From the NCBI GenBank assembly GCA_033239005.1, contig BSQZ01000110.1, positions 664,501-728,500 on the forward strand: DNA of 64,000 nt. Reading direction: 5' to 3'. Each line of letters begins with the position of its first letter. Position 1 is the first letter of the stretch. This document shows positions 26,853-39,039 of the stretch, one piece after another. Under the pieces are notes generated by a model that saw nothing but the letters and a program-made list of their open reading frames with translations, did not search any database and had not been told where the DNA came from. Both the position numbers and the translations under genes were made by a program. The DNA comes from Lamellibrachia satsuma. Lineage: Eukaryota > Annelida > Polychaeta > Sabellida > Siboglinidae.

Positions 26853-26968
26853 CAGCGCTATCAATCGACCACGCATCATCGCAATGGTAGCAGCGCTATC
26901 AATCGACCACGCATCATCGCAATGGTAGCAGCGCTATCAATCGACCACGCATCATCGCAATGGTAGCA
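26853..26968. repeat. 38-bp tandem repeat, three copies
   Basis: AGCGCTATCAATCGACCACG followed by CATCATCGCAATGGTAGC is repeated three times with almost no divergence. Confidence 0.95.
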
Positions 26969-26969
26969 G

Positions 26970-28180
26970 AGCTATTTCTTATCGACTCGTTATTGATGTT
27001 TGTGATGTAACTAGTGCGTGTGCGTGTGTATGTTCTTAAATCGGGATTGTATGGGTAAAGACTGGATCTGGCATCTGGCGCTTTAGCGCCATACAATTTT
27101 TATTATAAAATGGTTACTAATTTTCAGTCCAGTACTTGTACCTGATATACATGTGTGAAACCTGTAATTGTTGTGTCAATTTTCAAATTCAATGTATGTT
27201 CAAATACAAAAACGCTGAAAGATTCAACAACAGCTAGCTGGTAATATGAATAAAACTGATATTCTAAAAATTGTTGCTTGTTTTTATTGTTTAGCAAACA
27301 AACCACATGAATAATATAAACAATAAACAACTGAAATATCTGTCGCATTATGACTACATTGTAAAGAACACTGAAATTAAAAAACCCGGATTCTGATGAC
27401 AATTTAAAAAATGATCCACTGACAAAACAAAACAGTGCCCTTGAAGCTGTATGTGTAGTTAGGAGCTACAATCATTCTAACAGTACATCCACAATATCAT
27501 AACACTGACTTGTTGACGAACACTGACAGGTTTCTTTCGAAAATAACTTCACTGCATACCGTGCCTCCTTGCTGCCTTTAATTAATGCCCTCAACATTTC
27601 AGCTTTAATTGATTTTTGGTCGATGCATACACAGCTTCGTAGGGCATATTCTTCCATGCATCCGCCACGCTATGAATGAAACCATTATTTTCAGATCAGA
27701 AGTGCCCTATTCGATTTCTGGAATTGGAGGTCACGACCCCTGGTAGAAGCTGGTAGAGTAAGCACGCGAGTTCGATTTAAACTTAAAAAGTATTCCGCTT
27801 TAACTGTTTCTATACTGTGTATTCTTATTTTTAAATTATATTAATCTTCTAGTCACCAGTGACGTAAGTGATGTTATTTTTAACATGGTCTAAACATTTG
27901 AGTGATGCAGCTCATTTGTTAATCACTTTGGTCACTGTACTTTGAAACGTCTATTTATAACATGTGGCAAGACACCTTTTAATACAGCTTTTTAGCACAC
28001 AAACACAGGTTTGTTGTTCAGATTGTGATACAAGTACCAGATTTGGCATGTGCTATGATATGTTCTAAGACAAATGAGGGGTGGACCCCAACGACATTTG
28101 CCTTTCAAGGGGGCGTGGCACCATATTCAAAATGGCCGCAACGAAATTAAGAAATACATTTCTTTGGGCGTATCTTCACT
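26970..28180. other. no gene recognised
   Basis: No exon or element that I can assign. Confidence 0.5.
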
Positions 28181-28189
28181 TCTAATTTA

Positions 28190-29410
28190 TCATTGTAGTA
28201 TGGCATATCTGGCACAGCTCTGAACTGGGTTTTATCGTACCTTACTGGGAGACACCAAACCATAAAAATTGCAAACTGTTTCTCGGCCGCACTTCCCACT
28301 TCGTGTGGTGTCCCCCAGGGTTCTGATTTGGGGCCTTTGCTGTTCACTCTTTACACTACGCCACTCAGCTCTGTTATCCAAAATCATAATTTGGACCACC
28401 ACCTTTACGCAGATCATACACAGATCTACATTTCTTTGGCTACCTCGGATGCAAATCGCTCCCTAAATCAGCTCAGCGATTGTCTCTAAGATATCTTCCT
28501 CTGGATAATTGACAGCAAATTAAAGTTAAATGCAGACAAAACTGAATTTCTCATCATTAGTACTTCAAAGCAGTGTGGAAAACTTGATGTTTTTTTCCAG
28601 ACATGTATCCTGAATCAAACTGTCACACCAGCAGCCTCAGCGAAGAATTTGGGAGTCACTTTTGATAAGAATTTCAACTTTAGACAACATATTTCTCAAA
28701 CGTATCGTTGCTGTTTTTATCATATCCGTGATCTTCGCCGTATTCGCCGGTATATGTCACTTTATGTCGCTAAAACTATTGCAACAGCTCTTGTTAGCAG
28801 CACGCTTGATTACTGCAATTCCCTTCTTCATAATATTGCTATCAAGGATGTTACAAAACTTCAACGTGTCCAAAATTGTCTGGCTAGGGTAGTTACACGA
28901 TCTCCTCGTTTCTCTCGCTCAGTGCTACTTCTAAAATCATTGCATTGGCTCCCTGTGCGATATCGCATTATTTTTAAGATCTGTACAATTACCTATCAAG
29001 CCCTTTCAACCAAACAACCTGCATATTTACATTCAATGCTCACTCCAGCAAGACAGCCCAGACAGCTTCGGTCGTCTGGTTCTGGTTTACTTTCTGTTCC
29101 CAGAGTTAAGACAAACGCTGGAAATCGAGCTTTCTCGGTTGCTGCACCAACTCTGTGGAATTCACTCCCCGACAGCGTAAAATCAGCAAGAAATATAGCT
29201 TCATTTCGCCGTAATCTGAAAACCTATCTTTTCAAAATGGCCTATCCTCCTTGGCTTCTTGGCACCTCCATCCATCGGTTGACGACTTTTTGCATTGTAC
29301 ATGGTCACGAGAATTCCTAATCCTTTGGTTTTGTTGCGCCACCGAGCTCGGATTTTCCGAGGATATTGGCGCCAAAGAAGTCTTTTTATTATTATTATTA
29401 TTATTATTAT
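28190..29410 (+). mobile_element. LINE of a second family (L2/CR1 group), 5'-truncated
   Basis: Starting in the reverse transcriptase (SCGVPQGSDLGPLLFTLY), it continues through LYADHTQIYISL, where the YADD catalytic box has become YADH. A 223-codon C-terminal frame follows (LGVTFDKNFNFRQHISQ, LDYCNSLLHN, LHWLPVRYRIIFKIC, LWNSLPDSVKSA). It ends in an ATT-repeat tail at 29380-29410. It is inactive. Confidence 0.9.
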
Positions 29411-30617
29411 AATTAACTTTTTGTGTGATTTAAAATGTTAGACTATGGTTTTGGTACATGAAGAATCGATTAAAATAAGCGTTATTGTGATTGGATGATT
29501 GCCTTATTTGCATATATGCAAAATCACACCATTTTATATTAAATAACACAATTAGCATTGAATTTTGCATCTGCATGAAAAAAAAAATTTGTGATGTAGA
29601 TTGCACAGCGTCTTCTCCCCAAATAGTCATATTTGGGATTACTCAAATTCTCAAAATGTAAACAATTACACGATTGGAACAATTCAAAAGAAGCCAGCAA
29701 TATTGATTGAAAGTAACTATGAACGCACTTTCGGAACCGTATGAACATCTTTGAAGAGAAGGTGTAGTCTGCCCAGTAGTGGCGCAGTAGTTGGCCCGGC
29801 CGCCAATGTCCCGTGGAACCAGGGCAAATTAGGCTGCGTGGCATTTCTTTGTACAAAAAATAGGTGATCGGCGATATCGGCTCGCTAGCACTGAAACGAT
29901 TAATCCGACTGTTGACATGCCTTGCCCTGGTTGGACCCGATTACATCCAACCAGCGCAGTGATTCGCATAAATTAATGGTAGGCATATAAAACAACCAAA
30001 CGGCGTTCATTCATACACATTGTTATGTGAACAGCAAAACGATCAGGTAAGGCGTGTGTTTATAACCTCAATTTCAAAATAACGGTGGTTACCAATACTC
30101 GTAAGTTGTTGAATTCGCAAACCGCTGTATAACCGATGTTGTTTCTAGTGTTCAAGTGACGGGCTCCCACCGTGCTGTGCTACTGAAAGCGTGATATTGA
30201 CATTCCCACCACTGAATAGCTCGGCGAATTGAAGAACCGTGCTACACCAATTCCAGACATGATCAGTGCCAGAACTCATCCACCACACCGACCCAAAATG
30301 AAGTGATTTGCATTTTCGTGGATGGGCGTTGTTGTCGCCGCGACGAAGTGAAAAGGTCGCGCATGTCCAGCACAGCGGGCATGCCGGTTATTGCACCATC
30401 GGCGGTGTGAATGATACGTCGACTGAAAGCTAAGCAACACGCAAGAGAACTGGAACAACTGTTTTGTTTTACGACATACTGTGGAATATTGTTTGTGATG
30501 TCTACTGCAGGTGAGATAGCATCGAATTACCGAAGATGACAATGACAACGTAAATGCGTCAATAGTATATTGAATGTACACAATGTGAATTATATGAAAC
30601 TGTTATGTTTACATAAA
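29411..30617. promoter_or_regulatory. upstream region of the GPCR gene, no gene recognised
   Basis: The GC and CpG content rises toward 30300-30420. No TATA box or start element can be defended. The gene's promoter would be expected here by position only. Confidence 0.3.
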
Positions 30618-30702
30618 GGCATTGCAAATGCATTGCAAAGGCATTGCAAAGGCATTGCAAAGGCATTGCAAAGGCATTGCAAAGGCATTGTAAAGGCATT
30701 GC
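30618..30702. repeat. 11-bp tandem repeat GCATTGCAAAG
   Basis: About seven or eight near-identical units lie just upstream of the GPCR reading frame, in the likely 5' UTR or promoter. Confidence 0.95.
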
Positions 30703-30809
30703 TTCAGCAACACGTGAGTTAATTGTCCGGCAGTTCAACGTATGTGTGTGGATATATGACAATAGACATATATAACAATAACCATACACATGTATTATTG
30801 GTATTTAAT

Positions 30810-31775
30810 ATGGATCAAGGTCACTTTGACACTGTGAGGCCTATCGTCATCAGTGCAGTGATCATCACGAACATTGTACTGAACTCTACTGTGATCGCTG
30901 TGATCGCAAAATATCCACAACTGCGTGAAGATCGCACAACATTATTCATGTTCTCGCTGTCGCTGTCTGACCTGGCCTGCGGATGCACGGCGATGCCCAT
31001 CAGCGCCGCTGTTTGCTCGAAAGCGACTCCACAAGTGCGGGACTTGGTCCGTTATCTACCCATAATCCATGCGATGTTCTCAAACTGGTTCGCCTTCGTG
31101 TCGATGCACAGCCTGTGCTGGGTAACCGTATGCAAGATGGTCGCCACAACGAAGCCGCTGCGATACGAACAATTACTCTCTCGAAATCGTTGCTACGTAA
31201 TAATTGCTTTTATTTGGTTTATAGGAGCGCTGTTGTCGGCAATTTTATGTCATCCGGCTAATAGCTGGGACGCAACTACATGTTTTTACCACGGGCCCGA
31301 TTCTTCCTTAAATTCGATAGTGTCCGCAGTCATGTTAGTGATGGTTCTTGTTATTTGGATCATTCCTGTGTGCGGCCTTCTCTACTGCAATGCTATACTT
31401 TTCAAAGCTGTTATTCGCGCAAACACTCAGATCACTGCACAAATTAATTCCATTGGTGGACGTGTTGGCGCCGTCGAAAATAGTCAGTATGTTACTCTAC
31501 ATACGATTCGTTCTGCCAAACAAATTTTTATTATATGCTTTGTTGTTCTCTTACTTACTATTCCGGCAGGTGTCGTAGTATCCATGATAGTAACAGGGAG
31601 GGAAACCGATATACCGGGTTGGGCTAAATTTACTGGAATGTGGATTTTTATGTTTAATTATTCCGCCAATAGCCTTCTTTACTTGACACTTTTCGGCTCA
31701 GTGCGAAAGAAAACAAGACAAATGTGTTCGGAATTTGGCCAAACGCTATGGAATTTGCTAGCTAATAAAATGTAA
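30810..31775 (+). CDS. orphan class A (rhodopsin-like) GPCR, single exon, atypical motifs
   Basis: An intact 321-residue seven-transmembrane protein if started at the ATG at 30810; an in-frame ATG at 30756 would add 18 residues. I prefer 30810 because TM1 follows after about ten residues. Landmarks: TM1 asparagine in VLNSTV (N25), TM2 aspartate in SLSLSDLACG (D54), TM4 tryptophan (W136), a cysteine in extracellular loop 2 (C158), and a TM7 NSLLY in place of NPxxY. Unusual: DRY at the end of TM3 is CKM (108-110), though the following PLRYEQLL is normal. The TM3 cysteine that usually bonds loop 2 is a proline, and TM6 lacks the CWxP toggle (CFVV). These changes suggest altered G-protein coupling or constitutive activity. 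The ligand is unknown. An AATAAA overlaps the final codons (31764). Confidence 0.88.
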   Translation: MDQGHFDTVRPIVISAVIITNIVLNSTVIAVIAKYPQLREDRTTLFMFSLSLSDLACGCTAMPISAAVCSKATPQVRDLVRYLPIIHAMFSNWFAFVSMHSLCWVTVCKMVATTKPLRYEQLLSRNRCYVIIAFIWFIGALLSAILCHPANSWDATTCFYHGPDSSLNSIVSAVMLVMVLVIWIIPVCGLLYCNAILFKAVIRANTQITAQINSIGGRVGAVENSQYVTLHTIRSAKQIFIICFVVLLLTIPAGVVVSMIVTGRETDIPGWAKFTGMWIFMFNYSANSLLYLTLFGSVRKKTRQMCSEFGQTLWNLLANKM

Positions 31776-31921
31776 GAAAACATATTAATTTGATATACGT
31801 TGTCACTAACTTCCGCATAGGTCAACAATGTTAGATGACTGGTAAAATTAATGATTACCGTCGTGACATTACTTGCATCTAAAAACAGTTGTTCACGCAT
31901 TTAGCATACTATACACATACT

Positions 31922-32019
31922 GAACGAACAACTGGGTTTAAATGTTATGCACTCGTTGCTTTGAAATGTAGTATACAACATTCTGAAACAACGAGTGCAT
32001 AAAACCAGTATCGTTCGAT
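31922..32019. repeat. 98-bp imperfect palindrome 3' of the GPCR
   Basis: GAACGA...ACTGG...TGCACTCGTTG...TTT...ATGT pairs with ACAT...AAA...CAACGAGTGCA...CCAGT...TCGTTC, giving arms of nearly 40 bases around a short loop. It lies about 150 bases after the stop codon and could be a 3' UTR hairpin or a small foldback element. Confidence 0.8.
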
Positions 32020-33430
32020 AAGGTATTTATCATGTGGGTTTATAACTAACACATTTAATGCATTAACTTAATATTGTGATTTTCGTGTCAACACGTGACC
32101 AGCTGATTTCGGAAATTCCGGCGTACATCTTACCTGGGTCATGTGATCCGACCTAGCAGCTGGTTACTAGGATATAATTTAGTAGGTACATCTTGTCGAA
32201 TATAACTCTGTTTGATGTAATAAATTATACCTTATGAATTTAAAACGGAATGAAAAAAATAGGAAATGTGGAATTATTTGCTTGGATAACCCTTGACCTG
32301 ACTAGGATCCGAAGCCTGGTTTAATCGCCACTCATTGACAGTTGTAAAATGCAACAATTATTAACTCTGATCAACATCGACACATTTGCCTGTGAATCAG
32401 ATGAAACATGAACATGAAAGTTTATCGTGAAATTGTTCCCAATCGCAGGGCGACACGTACACTTGTTGACATTGCTGGCGGATGACGTTTTGGACACCGA
32501 CACGTCGCGTGACGCAGCGCTGGGCGGTGTCCTAAACTGCCAATCATTTCGTGTTTTTACTGTCCCGATGACGCATAGACTACATGCCTATTTCAGCACT
32601 AGCTGATTTGACATTTGAGGTAACTACTAAATTAAGCCTACCAAGCCACTCTACAGCAGCTATTTATATGGCGCGCGCCGTTTTAATCAATTCTATGGCG
32701 CGCGCCGGATTAAACATGACTGTAGAGAATATAGTCGGTACCGTTATTGATCACACGGGACCTCACACCGTGCACTGCAACGGATATTACCACACTACCG
32801 GTTATCCATGTAATAAACTATGGCACGGCATCCATTCCTGTTCGTGTATTATAGGCCTAATTATACGAGTACTCATAGCCACAACAGCTGCAGCAACAGC
32901 AGCAGTCAGTGCTGTATAATAATTATTAGATCTCACAGAGCGGCTTGTGGAAGGGGGGAGGCAAGCATAGGAATCCAAGTTGGGGTGCTTAAACCCATGA
33001 ATAGGGCATACGGCTGGGGCTCAACCGTGCCGCTGGGGTGATTCTAATCCCCGCCTTTTCTTGTTTCATATGTGTTCTTTATATTTTACACAATAAGTAC
33101 ATGTTATGTAATATGTGTTAGGGTTGCTTGTACGTCTGATGGTAAGTCCAGACTACAGTTGTATTGCTTTGTATACACTGTATATTTACAATAATTTCGG
33201 TACATATACTATACTACATAATATTATGTGTGAGCGTCCGGCAATCCAATAAATTTATTCATGGATTGCCACGTTAACAACCTGCTACTGCTTTGTTTTG
33301 TTGGCACATATTGAACCAGGCACATCAGTTATAATTACGTATAATTCATAATGGGGGGATTATCTACACAGTAGCACAGGACCCTATAACATGACCTGTT
33401 ATAAACACTTGCAACACTCGGTAAAGCGAA
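32020..33430. other. no gene recognised
   Basis: Two copies of ATGGCGCGCGCCG at 32669 and 32695 form a small CpG-rich patch. An 8-bp-arm hairpin (GGCAATCC...GGATTGCC) lies at 33239-33270. No exon is supported. Confidence 0.5.
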
Positions 33431-33779
33431 ACAAAAGTCATGGTTTTGGGGCTATGAACCTAAAAGAAAGAACTATGTGCAATTAAAATCAAGAATATCA
33501 CGCCAGTGGTTTACTCAGAATGTGTTATGAAAGTGGGAGATTCCGGTCATTTCTCCGAATGACCGACGGCTGTTAATTAGCGTCACTGAGTCCTATGAAA
33601 TCTCGGAGCCGGCTGCGCAGCGCACCTGGTGGCCGACGTACGCGCGAGACGGTTGGGCGAGGTCATCTTGACGTCATGCCGAGGTCATCGTGACGTCATG
33701 CAGCTACATTAGTGGAGTCGAACGCATGACCTAATAGGCGAGCGGAATTCCCAAAATAGTGCTATATTTTAGGAGTTTA

Positions 33780-34230
33780 AAAGTGCCTCATCAATTCGAT
33801 TTTTTTGCTCGTCTCATTTCAAATTCATTTTGCGAAAAGTCAAACCTACCTAGTATCCACTACAACATGCTAGATCGTTTGTGCAACTTTTGTATGTAGT
33901 TTTTGTGAAATCACCAGACAAGCTATTACATTATTTAATTACATATGCAGACTTTATTGAAGTGAAATTGGAAACGCTGAAAACTCCACAAATTTCGCCA
34001 TTGGTGAAACTTCATAACTTTGTCATGTGATCGGCGAGAGGACGGAAGTCACGCCCATGATCAGCCTTGACCCCATAAAGTGTTTACCATTTTTGATATC
34101 CACTATGTTGAGCCTTACCAGATCTAACGACTAAAGTCAATTCTTTCAATGATTTGAACAAAAATACGCACTTTTTTAATTAAACCGACTGCGGATGTTA
34201 CTTAAACTATTCACACACAACATATTAGGA
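33780..34230 (+). mobile_element. dispersed repeat, left member of an inverted pair with 39040-39420
   Basis: CTCATTTCAAATTCATTTTG, CGTTTGTGCAACTTTTGT, GATATCCACTATG and AAACCGACTGCGGATGTTAC all recur inverted at 39040-39420. Pieces of the family also occur near 41165-41245, 44095-44200, 49990-50050 and 59265-59400. The pair may mark the ends of a 5.6 kb element or be two separate insertions. Confidence 0.6.
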
Positions 34231-34989
34231 CACCAAATCAGTTGAGGATGCAGTTTTAGATCCCCCCCCACACACACGCGCACGCACGCACACTAAACAT
34301 GTAGCACTGTTGTAGGACTAGACTTATAGTGTAATATTTCATACGGCTTCCGGTTCGCCTTCACTACGTTGTTTTGTTGACATTATTCATAATTGTTGTT
34401 ATTATTGTCGACATATGAACTTCTTCATCATTGACGCCGACTGTGCCTTCAGACGACCAAGTGCACAAAGGAGAACCAAGTTATCGTCCATCATCGTGAT
34501 TTATCATAGCGACACCGGTTTTTGCTTTGGAGACAGAGCAGAATAATTTGCGTGGCTGCCTCTGTTACGACCCTGCAATTGTGGTTGAGAAAGATCACTG
34601 TTTCATTTCTGGGTTCATGGCATACGAATCAAGTGCTAGTAATGTTGAGACAGTATCGCCTTTCAAGGACTGTTTGCTCTCTGAATATGTTTTTTATGAA
34701 CAGGGAAAAGGTACATTTGACATTTACGTTCTCCGCTAGAATAGAACCACTTAACGCCATGTTATTCTATTATTCCATGTTATTGTGTTCAGTTGCATGT
34801 TAAAATAGATGAGTGGTAATCGGGTGACTGATGGAAGTCTTGATATTAGAGAAGTGTTAGCTATTTTCATCTGTCACGGGTGCTATGCTTGCAGGCAGTT
34901 CTGTATCGTGTTGTTTCTCTCAGTAAGTTGGTTCTCTCTCTTCGTCAACTTTGTTGTGTCCTCCGAAAAATGTATTGCTTGTGGTAACT

Positions 34990-35330
34990 AGGTGGTGACG
35001 GAAAGTCCCAGGCTTTGGTAGTCCTCAGCAAAGAGGCCCAGGTTAGTCTGGAGCTCTTTGGAAAGATGAAATAGTCGTCGGCCTACTGGACGTCGGTGAT
35101 TGCCGTCCTCATCAATTTTGTCTTGGCTTTGAGACGTTGGAGAGCCTCACGCCAAGCCGGTATTCAAGCTCGACGCCACGAGGAAGCTGATCGCGAACGA
35201 GGAAAGGATGACGTAGATGTAGATGGCGAAAAGGGTCGATGCGACAACGCATCCCTACTCTAAGCCGTAGGAAGCGGTAAGGCCAGTCAGGCTTCGGCCT
35301 GGCCAATATTTGGCCAAGCTACAAGGCAAG
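34990..35330 (-). mobile_element. fragment of a third LINE family (reverse transcriptase)
   Basis: On the - strand the translation runs LQRLKAKTKLMRTAITDVQ, a stop, ADDYF, then KSSRLTWASLLRTTKAW. This matches the order 'RLQAKTK ... ELLYADDCAL ... EEDLQ ... FGL' of RTE/I-like reverse transcriptases. Stops and frameshifts are present. Confidence 0.65.
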
Positions 35331-35449
35331 CGTATGTACGAAATATACATATTTCAGATGGCAGATCTCAGTCAGCCAGTGAACTAGCTGTACCATACAA
35401 GCAACGAAATGAGTTTTTTCCACTGCTTCGCATGGAAATATCAGAATGA

Positions 35450-36340
35450 ATGTGACATGTGCTGCCCAAATTTCACACCGGCCGCCTCTGCATTGAAATT
35501 AGGAGTTACCTTTCGTAATATCTAAAATGTTACACAGCATATTTCACAAACGTGTTGTTGCTGCTTTGTTTCACATTCATCTCTTTCTGTCGCCAAAACT
35601 ATTGCAACTGCTTTTATTAGCAGTAGACTTGACCACCGCAATTCCCTTTTTCACAATATTTTCTCTCAATAACAATGAAACTTCAACGTGTGCAAAATTG
35701 TTTAACAATATTTGTGTTCTCTCACTCAGTGCTACTTGTTAAGTAACTTGGCTCCCTGTCCGATATTATTGGCTCCCTGTCCGATATTATTAGCTCCCAG
35801 TCCGATATTATTGGCTCCCTGTCCGATATTATTGGCTCCCTGTCCGATATTATTGGCTCCCTGTCCGATATTATTGGCTCCCAGTCCGATATTATTGGCT
35901 CCCTGTCCGATATTATTGGCTCCCTGTCCGATATTATTGGCTTCCTGTCCGATATTATTGGCTCCCTGTCCGATATTATATTGCTTTTACGATTACCTAT
36001 CAAGTACTTTCACCCAAGAAACCAGCACATTTACACTCACTGCTCACTCCTGCAAGACAACCCAGACAGCGTCTATCTTCTAGTTCTGATCCACTTTTCT
36101 TTCCCAGTGTTAAGACTAACGTCGTAACTAGAGCTTTCTCAGTTGCCGAACCAATTCTGTGGAACTCTATTATCGTTAAGCCAGCAGGGAATATGACATA
36201 TAGCCGTCAACTAAAAACCCACCTCTTTAAACTCGCGTGTCCTTCACAGTTCCTCAGTGGGCCGATCCAACTCTTTACGACTGGAATTGCTAACCGAACA
36301 GAAATTATCTAACCTTTTGTTTTGGTGCGCTGCCAGGCTG
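35450..36340 (+). mobile_element. second copy of the 28190-29410 LINE family, decayed
   Basis: Collinear text includes CAGCATATTTCACAAACGTG, CAACGTGTGCAAAATTGTTT, CTGCTCACTCCTGCAAGACA and CCAATTCTGTGGAACTCTAT. It is interrupted by the 21-bp array at 35748-35981. Confidence 0.85.
35748..35981. repeat. 21-bp minisatellite grown from a LINE motif
   Basis: About eleven units of TTGGCTCCCTGTCCGATATT(A). The unit is the LINE's own sequence encoding the conserved LHWLPVRYRI motif (TTGGCTCCCTGTGCGATATC in the other copy). It reads LLAPCPI in one frame. Confidence 0.92.
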
Positions 36341-37060
36341 GGGCTTCAGGAGGTTTCTAGAGCAACATACGTGTCTTTATTGTATTGTATCTAATTTGGT
36401 GTACTAATATTTATATTTTTTATAATGAAATACCAAAATAATTAATATAATTTTGTTTATTAAAAAGTATACATATACCATACCAAAAACGGAATGTCTT
36501 GTTAAAATATCGGTAACCCGTCTCCGGTATACACAGATAACCGATTAATTTCACTTGGCTGCCGATAAAATGCCCAAGGCGCAAATACAGTGGGGTATTT
36601 TTTATATGTTTGCATTGCGCCACTACAAGGTAAACTAATGGGTGGCTAAGCTTGCCCCCCACCCCCACCCCCGGGGAATTCTCCTTTGCGAGATCCTAGA
36701 TACGCAATTGCGCGCAAATAGACGTTTCTCTTCTGTTTTCCATTTGGGGCCGCTTCATTATCATCATGCATGTCCGATTTTCGCTTAGTAATGATTTATG
36801 AACAGCTCACGTATTTCAAAGGGGTTTGGCAGCAAGATTATTTTTTAGACCCCAAATGTAGTGTCGTTTGATTGGCGCATGAGCATTATACATATAGAGT
36901 GAAAAACGGGATACAACTACGATAAAAAAACAGTAAAATAATTGCAGTGCCAGTTTATTTGGGTAAATGTCAACCGAATTCCAACGGAAAGGGAATGCGG
37001 ATTCTACCGTGTATCAGTAAGGTATGCAGTGGCACACAAAATCAGTAAACTTGATGTGCC
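36340..37060. other. no gene recognised
   Basis: No exon or assigned repeat. Confidence 0.5.
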
Positions 37061-37980
37061 GATGTGAGATATAAATGGACCCCCCACGGTGGAAAGTGGA
37101 CCGTACATGGAGGGGGGTACATTTTCCACGGCCATTGAGAACGGACCCCTCCCCATATAAACACCGCAAAAATACTACGGATCCATGGAAGTTGAACATA
37201 TTATAACCAGTGGGTCAATAAATAGCAATAAGTACATTTTCCACGGCCATTCAGAACCGTCCCCACATATTTTTTCCACAATTACATTTTATTTCCACGC
37301 CCGGGATTCAGTTCTACGACTGGACATTTAACTGCTCATGGCCGTTTGATGTGAAGTAATTTACTCGCCCAACTTGGAACGGAGCTAAAAACTGCCCGCG
37401 TTAGCCGCTAGGTGTGAACAACACTTTCAATTGCTTTATTATGGTCACACCCATGAAATGTCCTCACAAGAACTCATTTTCTTTGAAAGCAGTCCATAAA
37501 AATTCATCTAGTGCTCTACGTATCTCTCCGTATTCATACAAAGCATGAGTTTTAAAATAGCATACATATTTGGCCGTTCATTTATTTATAACCATACGGT
37601 TCATACAAATACTAGTAATAATATTAATTAAATACTCACTTATTTCAAAGGTAGAACTTGGGAGATACGTGGAAGGAGACGGGTACATTTTCCACGGCCA
37701 TTAATAACAGACGCCCTGCCCATATCCAAGCAGTCCATCTGCGGTGGTGGTTGAGACGCACATGCAGTGCTAAAATAGAAATTAAAATAAAATAATGCCC
37801 CTAAGTTTCATTGCTTGATATGTACCAATAATAAAACTGAACAGACGGGGGTACGTTTTCCACGCCCGGGGACCATTTACCACGATTGAATATGGACCCC
37901 CGGTCCATTTACCACTGTGGTAAATAGACCCCGGGTCCGTTTGCACGGGGGTCCATTTACAATACTGGCACGTGTACAAA
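37060..37980. repeat. dispersed GTACATTTTCCACGGCCATT repeats and palindrome
   Basis: GTACATTTTCCACGGCCATT occurs at 37117, 37231 and 37683, with a related GTACGTTTTCCACGCCCGGG at 37851. The region is rich in GGACCCCC and GGTCCATTTAC words. At 37903-37931 GGTCCATTTACCAC / GTGGTAAATAGACC forms a 14-base-arm palindrome with one mismatch. The words look like decayed element ends; no coding is recognised. Confidence 0.7.
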
Positions 37981-38689
37981 ATGCCAGCCTGCTGCATACC
38001 AACCATTGGAAAATATCGCCGAGAACGCGTTTGGGGAATTGTGTGTACATGGATGATGATGAATTGCAGTGGCTTGATGAAGAAGAAATGGACATTCATT
38101 GCACTCCCCAATTTCAGAAACAGCACCGGGGCTGATGTCTAGTGTGTGGATAGGAACAACAGCAGAAGTGTGCGTCTCTTCGCGAGTAATGAGTGTATCA
38201 ATAAAGATACGTCCAAAGGGCGTTACCACTTATAAGCACCATATTACACCAGGTTACGCGTACATAAACATTTGCTGTTATTATTTATTACTAGGTTGAC
38301 AGACCCATATTCTACATGTGAACTATGAATCAATACAGACGAATAATAAAATAGATGTATGCATAGTAGGTGCGGGGGGCTCTTTCTAAAAGCGAACATG
38401 GTTTTATTGGGGTGCACAGGCCAGCTTTAAAAAGCGTTACAATGTGTGGGGGGTCACAAAAACGTCAATAAAATACTGCATATGGATAGCCCCTTCATGG
38501 GCACTCGGCGTAGGATAGTAGGGCGATGCTTCAGTAATTACCCCAGTCCGACCTTTCTCCCTTTTTGTAGATGGTGATTATGTTGGAATTTCCAACAACA
38601 ACAAAAACGCTTGTATCATTATAAAATGCGTCAACAATGATATTACCACATTTGTGCATCTTCAATGTTGTAATTCAGTTTTCAAATAT

Positions 38690-38755
38690 AACCCCGTGCA
38701 ATACCTCGCTCATGAACAATATAACCTCATGCAATACCTCAGTCATGAACAATTT
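38690..38755. repeat. 33-bp tandem duplication
   Basis: Two units of CAATACCTC(G/A)(C/G)TCATGAACA followed by AT(A/T)(T/G)(A/A) variants. Confidence 0.7.
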
Positions 38756-39039
38756 GATTCTACTAAATGGCTGATTCCCACGACGGCTGATTTCCACGAT
38801 TCTGTTGATCCAAGTCCATTTTATTAGTGTTAACTTTGTTAGTTTTAACTCGGCCGTAAACACTGAACAATAAATAAAACATATCTGTAACTGTGTTTAC
38901 TTCCATCAATTACATTGCGTTTTACGTAAACGTATTCCACATTTCGTCACTTCAATGACTGAACACATTGCTCTACATTATGTATATACACAAGTCCACA
39001 ATACATGGTGACCATATACAAAACGGTACCCATGCAACT

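Noticed and set aside
32584..32919. 111-codon frame with MARA repeats
   Set aside because: No domain, no splice or polyA support, and an odd low-complexity end; not distinguishable from chance.
34527..34739. 70-codon frame METEQNNLRGCLCYDPAIVV
   Set aside because: Exon-like composition and a possible AAAAG|GTACAT donor, but no partner exon or recognisable family.
38041..38135. Acidic frame MDDDELQWLDEEEMD
   Set aside because: Short, no splice support, and lies in non-coding repeat-rich sequence.
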